NCBI RefSeq assembly: GCF_963678635.1
Contig: NC_087064.1
Span: 42,889,880-42,953,879, forward strand
Length of the DNA stretch: 64,000 bases
DNA from: Symsagittifera roscoffensis
Lineage: Eukaryota > Xenacoelomorpha > Acoela > Convolutidae
Reading direction: 5' to 3'
Below are positions 10,806 through 22,700 of this stretch, in pieces. The translations under genes and the position numbers were made by a program. Positions within the stretch are counted from its first letter, which is position 1. Every line of letters begins with the position of its first letter. A model generated the notes under the pieces. The model made no database searches. It was not told the DNA's origin and worked only from the letters and a program-made list of their open reading frames with translations.

Positions 10806-11346
10806 TTATTGTACATTACAGTTCTCAACAAACATAAAGTCTCCCACAATTTGGGACAGTTCGTTTAATTCGTTCAAAGTATAGTTGACATAGGCAACAT
10901 GTTTCATTGCTTCATTCTTTTTTTGCGGTGAACAGTCGAATCTGAATGTTAAGAGGTTTGTTAACATTGTACATCTTGATCGTGACACAAACTTATCTTC
11001 TATTGTAATTTGCTATGTCATACACTTTGTTGCAGTTGGCAAGCTCCTGATCCATAGTTGACTCCTTGTCAGAAGTGAGTTTCAATATTGGAACGAGTCC
11101 ACGGTTTTCAGCATCGTGAATAACAATGTTTCTAATTGCCGAAATTGCTTCTCCTCCCTTTTCATCAAGATAGACTTGCTGTCTATTTAGGAGATGTTCC
11201 AACTCATTTTTCTTGAATAGTTGAAAGCAGAGTTCAAAATAATTGTTCTTCTTGTAGGATTTTTGGGACCAAGCAAAACTATCAATTTTTGTTTGATTTT
11301 TTGAGAATTCAATGTAATTGGGACAAGTGTTTTTCCTTGAATACAT
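10806..11346 (-). pseudogene. Unrecognised ORF pair, probably one broken gene
   Basis: Frames at 10993-11346 (117 aa, ending NKVYDIANYNRR) and 10806-10988 (60 aa, containing FVSRSRCTMLTNLLTF) abut within 5 bases and look like one gene split by a frameshift. The upstream part is Lys/Asn-rich with ELEHLLNRQQVYLDEKGGE. No motif is recognised. The position at the upstream end of the minus-strand Polinton cluster suggests an element gene, without proof. Confidence 0.35.
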
Positions 11347-11840
11347 TTTTCAATAAGAGAACAGACTTATTAGATGAAGAGAAAGGAGAGAAATTATTTT
11401 GAGGTTAAATAAAAATAGAAGTTAAAAAATATCAGTCATTCAATCAACCATAAAATGAAATAGAACTACAATATCAGTTTTTGAGTGAAATTTCCAAATA
11501 TGGAATTGTGTAGATGTTAGTGTTCTTATATAAAACCAATATTCTCAGTAAAAATCATTGTTTCAGATGGCTGCAGCTATGTGTCAGGCTCTTCCCATCT
11601 TTTTTTTCCAGATTATTGTCAAAAGACACTATTTAATTCCGTTTCCAGTGGTTTTTACGAAAAATGTATAGTAACCAATAATTTTTGCGTCTCTATCCAA
11701 AATTCTTAGTATCCTTTGGAAAATTGTCAGTTTCACATACTTCTGATTGAATCATCTTTCGATCAAATTTTACAACGAGTGGGTAATTTTCATTTCGCAT
11801 ACTAAAATATCAATTTTCTTTACACTCTCTACAAATACAG

Positions 11841-12168
11841 ATTTTATTCGAAAGTTATTTCATCAACTGGTGAAGTTTTCAATCAACTTGACCGCGCTGT
11901 TCATCACACTTTGAAATGGAAAGGAGCAGAAAAAATGCCAAATGTTGCAAAGAAAAGACTGTTACGCAAAAAATTCAAACGTCACTATATATGTTTTTAC
12001 CAGAAACTAGCTTCCACACAAACGTTTGGTTCAGCTTTTCTAGAAAGAGTTCGTCAAGTACAAAAGTCAAAATATGAACATTATTTGTTAAAATTACTTG
12101 ACCGTTTTTTTGATAGTTATGGAATCGCAAATAGTAATCATGTCAATTTTTCAATAAAAAACATTTGA
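11841..12168 (+). CDS. Hypothetical terminal exon
   Basis: A pyrimidine-rich acceptor (ctttacactctctacaaatacag) ends at 11840 and a frame stays open to a stop at 12166-12168. The protein is very basic (KKRLLRKKFKRHYICFYQKL) and ends DRFFDSYGIANSNHVNF. No family is recognised. It opposes the Polinton genes, so it could be a host exon within or beside which the element inserted, or an element ORF on the other strand. Confidence 0.3.
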
Positions 12169-12315
12169 TAATCCATCTATTTTCTCTCAAATATTTACGA
12201 AATTACCAAAAACTTTGAAAAAGAAGAAATAACTCCCCATTGCCAAAACATTTGCAAAAAGTTTTTCAAATATGTAAAAAAGATGTAAAATTCCTTTTGA
12301 TTTTCAAGAAGTTGA

Positions 12316-12568
12316 AAAAAACGTTTCGATTTTTTTAACAAGTTGCAAAAAGTGTTTCAGTTTTTTTGACAAGATGCGAAAAGTGTTTTGCTTTTTTTAA
12401 CAAGATGCGAAAAGTGTTTCCTTTTTTTCCTACAAATGCGAAAAGTGTTTCGCTTTTCTCGACAAAAAATGAAAAGTGTTTTTACTTTTTTCGATAAAAA
12501 GCGAAAAGTCTTTCAATTTTGTCTACAAAGTGCTAAAAGTGTGTGAGCTTTTTTGACAAGATGCAAAA
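12316..12568. repeat. Minisatellite, 31 bp unit, about 8 copies
   Basis: Unit of the type gcgaaaagtgtttcgcttttttt + gacaagat, with each copy 31 bases in the central part. Internal complementarity (gcgaaaag...cttttcgc style) lets each unit fold. Edges are more diverged. It lies inside the Polinton remnant. Confidence 0.85.
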
Positions 12569-12809
12569 CCCATAAGAGAACTTTTTATTTGTGTACAATT
12601 TTTCTGGTGTTTTTCCGAATATGTGTGCAAAAATTTATCAAGTTTCTTAACATGTGTACGAGTTCGGAGCACTGAATTAAGTTCTAAATGTTTTTCAATA
12701 ATTTACCTTGAACCTCTCATCTATTCTCATAATTAAAACGAAATTGAGGAAATTAATTAACTTTAAAGAACAAAGTTAATACTAAACAACAATTATTTCC
12801 AAAAGACTT

Positions 12810-13275
12810 TTAATCAAAGAGGTGACGAGCAGCAGAAGAGTTCTGGAGGTTCTCTATTGAACGCAGATCTGGACGAGGTTCCATCGCTGTTGGTTGTTGT
12901 GGAGGAGTGTTTTGATGTGACATTGTTTCTGAGAAACCCTCACTTTTATCTATTGTGATGGGGTTTTCGGCTGATCCTGCTTGCTCCCAAGGAAAGAGGA
13001 AGTCGTCGACTGGTTGAGCCACAAATCTTGAGTCAGGAATCTCGGGGTAGTTCATTCCTATATGCTCAGAAACTTCCTTCATCATTTGCATTTCTCTAAG
13101 TTGGTTCTTTGTCATGGGTACTTGTGTCATATCATGCTCGTGGAAATCCCTACGCATCACTTCCACCATGTGCCAGACTTGGATTGGGACGTCCATTCGT
13201 GCCAGAAAAACTCCAGAGACTGTTTCTCGCACTTGGATATGTACTAGATCAGCCGAAAATTCTACAGATTACATC
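12810..13275 (-). CDS. Polinton-associated ORF, C-terminal part
   Basis: Frame open from about 13275 to the stop at 12810-12812, with no convincing ATG at the start. Residues include VSGVFLARMDVPIQVWHMVE, PDSRFVAQPVDDFLFPWEQ and a Pro/Gln-rich tail (HQNTPPQQPTAMEPRPDLRS). The tail begins with ENPITID, similar in wording to ENPIRID in the third ORF of the Gypsy element at 40.6 kb, possibly a short linear motif. It sits between the minus-strand genes and the plus-strand PolB fragment. It is probably a Polinton accessory gene; function unknown. Confidence 0.4.
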
Positions 13276-14430
13276 AGGTTGCTGTTTTGCACTGAGAAGA
13301 ATACTTTGTGCAAAAAATTTAGTAAAAGAGTAAAAACAAGAATGATTTAGAGCTGCAAGAGTAGGTAGTTGACGGTAGTTAAATTGAAAATAAAATGATT
13401 TTTGGTTAAGAGAGAGGGTACCTTCAACTCGAATGTGTGGGTTTAACCAATCAGAACGGATTTTCTTTATTTGGATTGTAGTCGTGTCTAATCAGTTTTC
13501 AGCTTCCTGTTATGGAATTCTTATAGAAAAGTTGTGTCCAATCGGAAACAAAGCTCCATGTTTGGTACTTTTACACATTATCGTTTCCAATAAAAAAAAA
13601 TGTTTGTTTTTGTTCTAGTTGTCGAACGCAATCAGACAAAAGTTTACCTTTTAAGGTCTTAAATTTACCAATTAATTAAAAATATACACAAAAGCAATCG
13701 CAAAAATGAATGAGCAAAAGTTGTTTGCTGTAAAAATAAGAAATATTGCCGATATAAGTAACAAAAGAAGGAAAACTAAAAAGAGTAGCATCTCTGCAAG
13801 TCTTTTCATCAAACTAATTGAATTTTTAGTATGTAATCAATGAGAAATTGCTGATTTTTGAGTAGATAGTCAAGTTTTTTGATTTTGATGTAGATTTGAG
13901 AAGATAACTCAAAGTTGATGATTTTTTCAAAGCAAACCTCTGGAAATTTGATTCCAAAACAAATCAAGCAAGATTTTGAACTTTGAAAATCCTTAAGAAA
14001 ATTCTTAAGGGATAAAAAGAGTCTTTGATATGATATTGTACAACTTTTTTTATTAACTTCAAAATAAATAAAAAAAATTTTCTTGTGAGGTGTGATTCAG
14101 TCGTAAGTTTAAAGCTCTGATACGCAATATGTGGATCAAAAATAAACTCTTTGAAAGAGTAAGTTTCCCTGAAGAGACCTTTACTTATTCGGAGAACTCT
14201 ATTTTGGACACGTAAACGTCCAAACATTTATCAAAAAATTAAGAGTCAACATCTATTTTGTCAATAAGAATATCAATGGGAATTATTTTTTTCTTGTAGA
14301 GTAACTCGAGGAAATTCAAATGATTTTTGATAGAAATTTTTCAAATTATGATTAAGGTTTTTTTTTAATAATAAACAGTTCATTTTTAGAAATTGTTGGA
14401 TTCTGATTGGTAGACTTCCAACAAACAGTC
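13276..14430. other. AT-rich segment inside the Polinton remnant
   Basis: One minus-strand frame at 13964-14227 (87 aa, MFGRLRVQNRVLRISKGLFRE at its start) has no recognisable domain. Nothing else coding is seen; codon content is lysine, phenylalanine and isoleucine rich, as expected for AT-rich noncoding DNA. Confidence 0.4.
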
Positions 14431-14439
14431 TTGATTGTA

Positions 14440-15130
14440 GGTATTTCACTTATAATAAGCAAGAAACGAATTATCACGTGGCCAAGAACTTCCAAGCTCC
14501 ATCAACTGCCAAGCAATCAATGGTTTGCTTTTCTTGCGAGATGGAGTTTCCGAGTTACTACTCGCTCCAAAAACATCGGAAAAAGAACATGGAGCGAAAC
14601 ACCGGAAACCAAGTGATACGGTGGCTGACTTGAACAAGATTGTAGAGGAGGAAGGGGATGATGGATAGAAACTCAAAGAGGAGTTGAGTGCTTTTCAACA
14701 ATTCCTGGTGGATACTGAGATGGAGAATCTGAGACATAAGGTGTTTAACTTTCAAATGTCAAAGTTAGATACCAAGATTATCAACGAGAAGCTTGAAGAC
14801 GTAATCAATAAGCTGGATTCCGCTGCAAAAATCAACATCGCTCTTGGGCAGCATAGAGAGATAGAAACCCGACGACATTCCATCTTTCGAATGGCCAATT
14901 TATTTGTTTGTTGCCGTTGTCACAACACTCACCAAATTTGAAGTATGGAACCAATATTGCAGAAAAAGAATCCATTGAACAAAAACAATGGCCGACTCGA
15001 TGTTGACTTTGCGTATAGATTCTAGTCACTTGGCGTTTCACAAAGAAAGGTCAAAATTCATCTTGCACGTAGTCTCGATCCAGCTTAATGAAAGCGACAC
15101 ATCATTGCATCAATCTGAATTCTTGACACG
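14440..15130 (+). pseudogene. Polinton protein-primed DNA polymerase B, N-terminal fragment
   Basis: A C2H2-like finger is visible from 14520 (MVCFSCEMEFPSYYSLQKHR). After a frameshift near 14580 and a stop near 14666 comes a helical block in the 14684 frame (FLVDTEMENLRHKVFNFQ and LDTKIINEKLEDVINKLDSA), then further shifts to about 15130. A zinc finger followed by this helical region is the N-terminal arrangement of the long PolB ORF of many Polintons. The exonuclease, palm (YxDTD-type) and TPR domains are absent, so at least 80% of the gene is missing. It is opposite in strand to the capsid genes. Confidence 0.5.
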
Positions 15131-16589
15131 ATCACTCAAGACGATTTAGGAAAAAACGAGACCCACTTTTTGATTTGGAACAGCTGCCCTTCTTCTCTCC
15201 AGAAGATAACTATATCTCTCCTTCTTTCACGCAGTCACTGCTTCAAAAAAAAACAATGAAATCTCTCCATCCATCTTTCACTACATTAAACAACCTTTTG
15301 GTAAAAACTCCCTAAATCCCGGATGGGTGGAACCAGTTTAAAATTAGTTTTTATAACCAAATTTATTCTTGATAAAAACTATCTACACAAAATATTTCTT
15401 ACTTACCAACCATGATTCATAACTATTCAATCAATATCCATTGTGATGCTAAAACTATTTGTAGCTTCAGCACCAGAACAATTCAAATATAACTTAGAAG
15501 ACAGTTGTTCTCCTTTGGAACAAGTTCCAGATATCTAAACCGCAAATACCAGTATACACTTAATATATTGAGACTAGGAGATATAAGGGTAAGATTAAGA
15601 TCGGTAATAGAATCAGAAGTCGCACGAATCTATCCGGCCGAAATAAGAATAGCGTGACGAACAGACGGTTTACCTTATCTGAAATTACTCAATGAGTAAG
15701 CTACCCCAAGCGTAAACTCAAATTAGTTGAAAAATTTTGAAACTTTTCAATAAAAAATCATCTCCCCGCACGCTATGTAAAAAAGTCATAGATTGCCATG
15801 ACGAAACTTTTTAAATAGACCAATTATTCTGACAAATGGCAATTTGCAATGCCTAAATGGCGTGAAATTTATAACTTTTTGAATTTGAGCTCAGAGCAAC
15901 AAGTTGAAAGTTGTCAGAAGATAACAACTACCCCGATCAGAAACTTTCCATCACGTTCTTCGAAAGTCGGAACCAGAAAGCTTTATTTTATTTATTACTT
16001 CATCAATTTATTAACTAAATTACATTGGCAAAAGTGCAGTCGGAACAATCAGGGCTTTGCCCTCTAGTCCTGCATTGGAAACTAAGATTTGCTCTCATCC
16101 AGATCTAACCCAACTTCATTTCTTCTTGATAGTATCCTGACATTCTTTTTTCAAACTGTATTATTTATAAGTAAGTTTCAAGATGGGATCAACCTTACAG
16201 TTCCCCGCCCAAATCAATTTAAAGGGGAAAATTTTGGATTTTTCATCAGCTAATTTTGAGAATAGCATAGATTGGTTCAGAATTCACCGTATTACTCAAG
16301 AAAACTGAATTTAAACATTAATCTAGGAAATTAACAGCAATACAATTGCAATACCGCATAAAAAAGTTTTAAAAAATGCGTTTGTATGAAATGCATATAT
16401 CATACAGAAAATAATACATGCTTGGGGGGGGGGTTCATTCTACGATAGATTTCTTAGGGAGGAGGGATTGTACGGTTGATCATCAAAATGTTTCAAAAAT
16501 AATGATCAATTCAGTTTATTTGTGAGCTTGTTGCGCTTAACGTGTGGGATTTCATAAAAGCGAAAAGCCCTGGTTATTCTGTTTTCGGA
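15131..16589. other. Noncoding, repeat-derived
   Basis: No supported gene. The segment includes a fragment of the interspersed repeat tail in plus orientation (gcagtcggaacaatcagggc at about 16037) and a poly-G run at about 16423-16431. The Polinton right end probably lies here but was not located. Confidence 0.5.
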
Positions 16590-17900
16590 CAAAACACAAA
16601 CAAGACTGCTCGTATCAGGGCGAAGCTCTGAATGTTCCGACTGCCTTTTAAATTCTATGGAGCAGTAATAACAAGAAAAATTTGAATGCAAAAAAAAGTA
16701 AAAAATTTTTTTTTCTAGATTTGATATTTTTTGTAAAAACATCCTCCCACACGCCATAATAATTGCAAAGTGATAACAAGACTGCTCGAATCAGGGCAAA
16801 ACCTTGTATGTTTTGACTGCCTTTTAAGGTTTATGGAGCAGTAATAACATTTAAAAAAAAAACAAATTTATTACAACAAAGTGAAATTTTTTTTCTAAAA
16901 TTCAACATTATTTTGAAAATCATTCCCCCACACGCCAAATAAAACACAAAAGGATAAATGTTGCTTCTTCTAACAAATCAATTATGGCATATCAGCTTCT
17001 TTCAACCAATTTGGAACGACTTCTAAGACGGATTGAATCTCCGCTTAAGCATTAATAGCGCTAAATTTATCGCGCGTTGGTTGTCCCAAATTGGCCAAAA
17101 TGGCAATCTTTAAACCCCCATAACTTTACGCAAAATAATCACAGGTGAAATATCTTTTCAAATTTAAACTCAAGTAAACAATAGCTTTCGAATGATACAA
17201 AAAAATTCCGTAAAAAATGGCTAGTTAAAAAGTCGAAACTTGTCTGAAGAAAAAAAAACCCACCCGAGCACAAATATTCCGTTACTTTCATAACGAAAGT
17301 CGTAACAATAATCAGTGAAGCTCATAAACCTTCGGAAGTTCAATTTTTGGAAAAAGGCTCAAGATAGAACTGGGTTTTTCTTGTCTTTTTTTCGAGTCGT
17401 TTTTCATGGACTTTTTTTCTGCGGATTCGTATGAAAAACATCTTCCCCGGTTATAGAATTAAATGACTAGCAATAAGATAAACAAGACTGTTCGTTTATC
17501 AGGGCAAAACTCTGAATGTTCCGACTGTCCCTTAACTCATATCGCATAGTTTTTGAGAAACTAAAATATTGAAAACCTACAGTTTGGAAAAAATCAAAGC
17601 GTAAAGTTTTGAGTCGTACGAAATTAATACGACCAATTAGCTAGCCTCAATTCACTTTGGAACGATTTTGTTGTGCGGGATAATTCGCGTTACGCTCTAA
17701 GCATTATGAAAATACTCTTCAAAGCGCAATTTTCAAACCCCCAGATCTTTACAAAAAATAATTGGAGGTGAAATATCTTTTTACAGTCGGACTCAAAAAG
17801 TCGTTATCTTCAACGGGGATTTAAAAACTTTTGTTGAAAATTTTTTTTCGAGCGGTGAAAATTTACTGAATAAAAAAACCACTCCTGAATAAAAAGATTT
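16590..17900 (-). mobile_element. Composite repeat 'BA', minus orientation, tail duplicated
   Basis: Module A occupies about 17310 down to 16590. Its head hairpin (actttcataacgaaagt, 17287-17303) and its tail (gactgctcgtatcagggcg, 16606) are both present, and the tail occurs twice (16599-16680 and 16778-16850). Module B occupies about 17900-17470. The same two modules in the same relative order occur at 20320-21256 and 29420-30478. It has no coding capacity, so it is non-autonomous. No terminal inverted repeats or target duplications were confirmed. Confidence 0.7.
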
Positions 17901-19179
17901 TCAGTTGAAAGTTTTTCTCAAGGTTTTTCTCAAAATTTTTCTCAAAAATTCAATTGTGCATGCAAAATTTGTTCCAAATTGGCAGATTGCTCTGTTCGAG
18001 TATAACTGTTGATTCCAGTTTTTTACAGCTATCAAAATTCGAGTCTAATATCAAGGTCACCGTGAAAAAAGACATTCAATTCACATAAACGATTGATTGG
18101 AACCTCCGAGCATCCACAACAACCAGAAATCTTTGATGCCGAAAATCTTTGAAGCTTTTTAAATTCATCTTGATCATACAAAAATAATCAAAATATATCA
18201 ACTCAATTCTTTTTGTCAGGCTCCTATTTTACAAGCAGAATTGAGAGAAATATTTTTAAAAAACTTTTGTGTTTCTTCGCATTCAGAATTAGACGTGTTT
18301 CCCAACTTTTAATTTCAAACTTTATCTCATTTAACCGCATCAAAAATTTGTTTTAAACCACTTTGTTGTCAATCTAATAGTTACTGGAAAACTGCTCTCT
18401 AACTTTTCTATATGTTTGATGGAAATTTCGTAACTTGATTTGAATGTTTTTATGTAGAATGTCTCCTAAGTTTCTTCAGAAGTTTGACTTGCAGGTCTTC
18501 CAGTGATGAGTCAGCCAATCATTCACAAAATGGTCAAGTAATGTACAATTGTATTTACAACGAGCATGCTTCCTGTTTCTACTGGGTCGTAGTCCATATC
18601 AGAGTCACCATAAGAACGACGAAGCCAGGAAAGATTTTGGATGCCATACCTTAAATACAAGGGTTCTTCATGAGCATCTCACTTATCTTATTTTGTTTTA
18701 GAAACTTAAGACTCTTGAACATAGTGAATACTCTTATATAGGTCTTTGTGATGTTATATTTGTTTTTTCTTTCAGGAAAAATTTCTAGAAATTGTTCACG
18801 CTCGAATTGGTTTGTTCGCGATGTGGGTAGATAATGTCTAGTAGAGGAAGTTTTCGGTCAATCTCAAATTTTAAAGGATTGATTTCTTGGGTGATTTTTT
18901 TGGTCGACTGCGCTACGCGTTAATGGAAATATAGCAAATGGGAATTTTATTTATCTGCAGTTGATAGTAATCACATTACCATAATTTGAAAAAAGTTTAC
19001 TTCACTCTCAGTTTCAATTTCAGAGCTTGAACAAACGAAAGATCCAACAAAATTCACTTCATGAAAAACCACATTGAGTCGGAGAAAAATTCGTCAAAGA
19101 ACTTTTCTCTGATGATCGGTACAAAAATACGCTTTCTGTTCTGGCGTTCTGAAAAACTAACTAAAATATACGCCCGTAT

Positions 19180-19460
19180 GAAGGGGCGTGTCTACCATTT
19201 TCTCGAGAGGTGGAGTGAAACTTGTCAAATTTCTTAGGTTGACCAAATTGATTTTCCGTCGAGCTCTCCCAAGGCACCAAAAGATCCCTGTTCTGATTAT
19301 ATTTTTGGACCGCAGGCAATTTTTTAAGAACACGGGCCAGAAAAACGCATATTTTGGCGCGCGCTCCCCTCAGAATTACTATATGTTGGTGCTGAGGGCG
19401 CTTTTAGAAAAAAATTTAGAAAGGTCAGCCAGCCAAAAATGGAGGACTTAAAATAGTATC
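19180..19460 (+). repeat. Dispersed repeat C
   Basis: GC-richer block with 'gcgcgcgctcccct' and 'cagccagccaaaaatgg'. Related text occurs at 27200-27530, 28330-28450 and 31540-31830, so this is a dispersed family. An 87-codon frame across it has no recognisable domain. Confidence 0.55.
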
Positions 19461-20319
19461 AAGAGTTATGTTTGCGTTTGCTGTGTTGGCGTTTTTCTGT
19501 GCACAGTTTTTTACCTAGTCATTTTTGGTTGACTTTTTTAATACAAACTGAACGATATTGATATTACCGTTCACATTTACGGAAATGATTTCATCTCCGA
19601 TTATTTGTTTTTGTTCAAATTGTGGAAGAAATTTAGGAAGATATATGCTTATAGTGTTTTAAAAGTTCAACTTAAAAGTTTAATTTATTTTTAAAAAGTT
19701 AAAATCAGACTAATTTTTATTCTGGACGTAAACAGGTTCCACCGGGGTGTCGGTTACTACTTCATTAACTTGCTCCTTTTACTTTTTGATGCTGAAAACT
19801 TAAGGCAAATTAATTACGCGTGACAAGTTATCCCGAACTACAAAGCTGTCCCAAATTGAATTGGGACAAGCTAACTGATCTTAATAATTTCATATACCAC
19901 TCAAATGTTAACAATTACATTTTTTATTATTGTCAAAAATTCTTTCACCAAAAACTAATTGAGACCGTTTAAATGGTAGTCGAAACAATCAGGATTTTGC
20001 CTCGATACGAGCAGTCTTGTTGTTCCCACTTTCGATGAAAACGGAATTATTTTGCTTGGTGTTTTTTGTGGGTGCTTAGTTTCTAAGTTTTGGTCGGAAA
20101 AACTTTCGTTTCAAAGCCCAGTTCCTCTGCTTCTCTAAAGAGTGCAATAAAATTGAATTTAGTTGCGGTAAAAACTTAGCTGCATAATCTAAGTGTGACA
20201 AAAACTAAACAGTGAAGCAAGGCAAAGATATTCTGGGCAGTCTCAAATTTCGAAAAAACGGAAAACTTGCGCTTGTGTTGGTTTTATTTTCAGCCAATTT
20301 TTGGCAAACATAACAAAAG

Positions 20320-21256
20320 TTCTTGACAAAAAAAGTATACCCCTTGCAGATAATTACTTCCTAAAATCAAATAAAAAAACATTATTTTTATCTGATCAAT
20401 TTTTGCAAACTTCTAGGAGTTCGAAAATTGTCAGTTTGGCCATGATCTGGACTAATTTATGCGCGTTTTGAAGCAAATATTCATAATACAGAAAGCTTTA
20501 CACGAAATATTTATGCGTCAAAAATTGTCCCGCACAAGAAAAAATTGTTTCAAATTGGATTGCGGCTAGAGTTATTTCCATCTCGTACGACTCAAAATTT
20601 TACTTTGGTTTTTGTTTTTGTCCAAAAGTTATTGTTTTTTCAATATGTTCCTTTCCCAAAAACTATACGATATGGATTAGAGGGCAGTTGGAACAATCAA
20701 AGCTGCTTTGCCCTAACAAACAAGCAGTCTTGTTTTTCCGACTTTCTTATCGAAAATAACGGAATATTAGTGCTTAAGTGGGTTTTTTCTTCAGACTAAT
20801 TTCGACTTTATAACTAGCAATTTTTGACGGAATTTTTTAATTTCGTTCAGAAGGTTTTGTTGCCCTGAGCTTGAAATGGAAAAGACATTTTGCCTGTGAT
20901 CTTTTGTCGTAAAGTTATGAGGGTTTATATGTTGCAATTTTTGCTAATTAAGGATTAAAGACACCTAACGCGCGATACAACTCTATTACCGCGTAAGCGA
21001 AGTTTCAATCCGTCTCAGAATTTGTGCCAAATTGGTTGAAGAACGCTTATTTGCTTTTTTTTGATTTCTTAATAGGAGCTGAATCTATCAAATTTTACTT
21101 AATAAGGCATGTGAAGAGATAATTTTCAAAAAAACTCAAATTTAAAAAAAAGTCTTTTTATTTTTCATAATTGTTTTTAACAACTTATTACTGATCCATA
21201 GATCTTAAAAGGCAGTCGGAACATTCAGGGCTTCGCCCTGATACGAATAGTCTTGT
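20320..21256 (+). mobile_element. Composite repeat 'BA', plus orientation
   Basis: Module B (about 20320-20735) contains 'atctggactaatttatgcgc'. Module A follows immediately (20735-21256), with 'cgcgatacaactctattac' in the middle, and ends in the hairpin cagggcttcgccctg (21226-21240) and 'gatacgaatagtcttgttc'. It is an inverted copy of the unit at 16590-17900 and a direct copy of 29420-30478. Confidence 0.7.
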
Positions 21257-21529
21257 TCAGATTTGTGGTTGAATTTGGGAATACTTGCAAGTGAGATCTT
21301 TTACACGCTATATGTTTGGTCACATTGAAGCATAAGCGACAAATTAAATCATTCAAATGAGAACTGATTTTGAGAAAATGCTCTTATGATACGTGTCGAG
21401 TATGGGATACAAATCCAAAACAAAAATGAAAACATTAGAAGTTTTTTTTCGAATTAGGAAAAACCGTATTATTTTAATTTTTCGCCAAAAATTGCTTACT
21501 CTGTGGGCCTGCTGTGAAATTTCATTTTA

Positions 21530-21740
21530 TTGTTCCGACTTTCGTAACGAAAGTAACGGAATATTTGTGCTCGGGTGGTTTTTTTTGCAAACAAGTCTTG
21601 ACTTTTTAACTAGCTATTTTTGACGGAACTTTTTTCAATGGAAAGCTATTGTTGTCCTAAACTTAAATTTGAAAAGATTTTTTATCTGTGATCATTTTTC
21701 GTAAATTTATGGGAATGTGATACCGGATAGAATAACTATA
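21530..21740 (+). mobile_element. Partial module A (head)
   Basis: Starts with the perfect 8 bp inverted repeat actttcgt-a-acgaaagt (21537-21553), followed by 'gctcgggtggttttttt', as in the complete copies, and is lost after about 21740. Confidence 0.65.
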
Positions 21741-22125
21741 ATTCTGATTGAAAACAATTAAGGTTTCAAATAGTTAACTTAAATATGAAACCGTTGTTTT
21801 TTACTATCACCGATGTTTGTGCAGATGACTGACTTGCGTATCTAACACACGGAGATCTGAACCTCAGTGCTATAGCTTATTGGTCAACACCGTATGACCT
21901 TGAAGAAGTAGTAACAAAATATGTATGTATACAGATAACAATGTGAACATCTCAAGGTTATTGTACGGTTACTGTAGTGACAGTTACTGTACCGTACCAC
22001 ATTTCCGGAGGAAAAAATTTTATGTAACATTCTATAAAATTTAGTAAATAGAAGTTTTGATACTCAGTTTACTAAAATTTTGTTTATACAAATTTGATTC
22101 CTTTGGCTCTTCTCTTTTATTGTTT

Positions 22126-22476
22126 TTAATTTGCTTCTCTTTCCTCTTGTTTCTCCTCGAACTTAATGGTAAGTTCCACGATGCATTCCACGATCGTGTA
22201 ATGTCTAGTGACGAACTTCCGATTTTCGTCTGAACAATTGCCTGTCGAGTAAGCCAAATTTGGCTTTCCCTGGTTTTTTGATATCTGTCTTGAATGTCGA
22301 TAGACTTCGAGGGCTGCCTTAATTAAATCCGTAATGTCCTCGTCTGGGCAGATAAATTTGACTGAATGCTTTATCGGATATCCGTACCGTCTGGGTCCTT
22401 GATTCTTTGTTTGTCTCCCACTTCTCCTTACCGTCTTCGAACCATCGTTTTCCTCTCGGAGCTTAAGCCAGTCCGG
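22126..22476 (-). CDS. Gypsy element, C-terminal tail of the pol/third ORF
   Basis: A 117-codon frame without ATG, stop at 22126-22128. It contains TVRRSGRQTKNQGPRRYGYP, a basic, Arg/Tyr/Gly motif typical of the extreme C-terminus downstream of integrase in Gypsy elements, followed by an acidic helical domain and a Glu/Lys-rich end (EEKQEEREAN). The 5' side runs into a poly-T tract (22477-22489) that may have shifted the frame. It lies downstream of the integrase pieces on the same strand and closes the element on this side. Confidence 0.55.
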   Translation of the reverse strand, partial: PDWLKLREENDGSKTVRRSGRQTKNQGPRRYGYPIKHSVKFICPDEDITDLIKAALEVYRHSRQISKNQGKPNLAYSTGNCSDENRKFVTRHYTIVECIVELTIKFEEKQEEREAN

Positions 22477-22700
22477 CCAAAAAAAAAGTTTTGCGGAAAT
22501 AAGAAGTAAGAAATAGGATTAGTTAACTTACAAATTACAGGAGTAAGTTAAAAACGAATTGCCTTTGCAATGCAAAACTGCAGATAAATTAGGAAAAGCC
22601 CAAGAAACGCAACTGGAACGACAATCATTACATTAGCAGACAAACGAAAGTCCGACGATTCAATTTTTTGCAGAAAACAAATCCAATTTTACACATACTG

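Noticed and set aside
3162-12168. Joining the exon-like pieces 3162-3452 and 11841-12168 into one host gene with the provirus in its intron
   Set aside because: The donor at 3452 is phase 0 but the acceptor at 11841 needs phase 2 for its open frame, so they do not splice directly. An extra exon would be required and none was seen.
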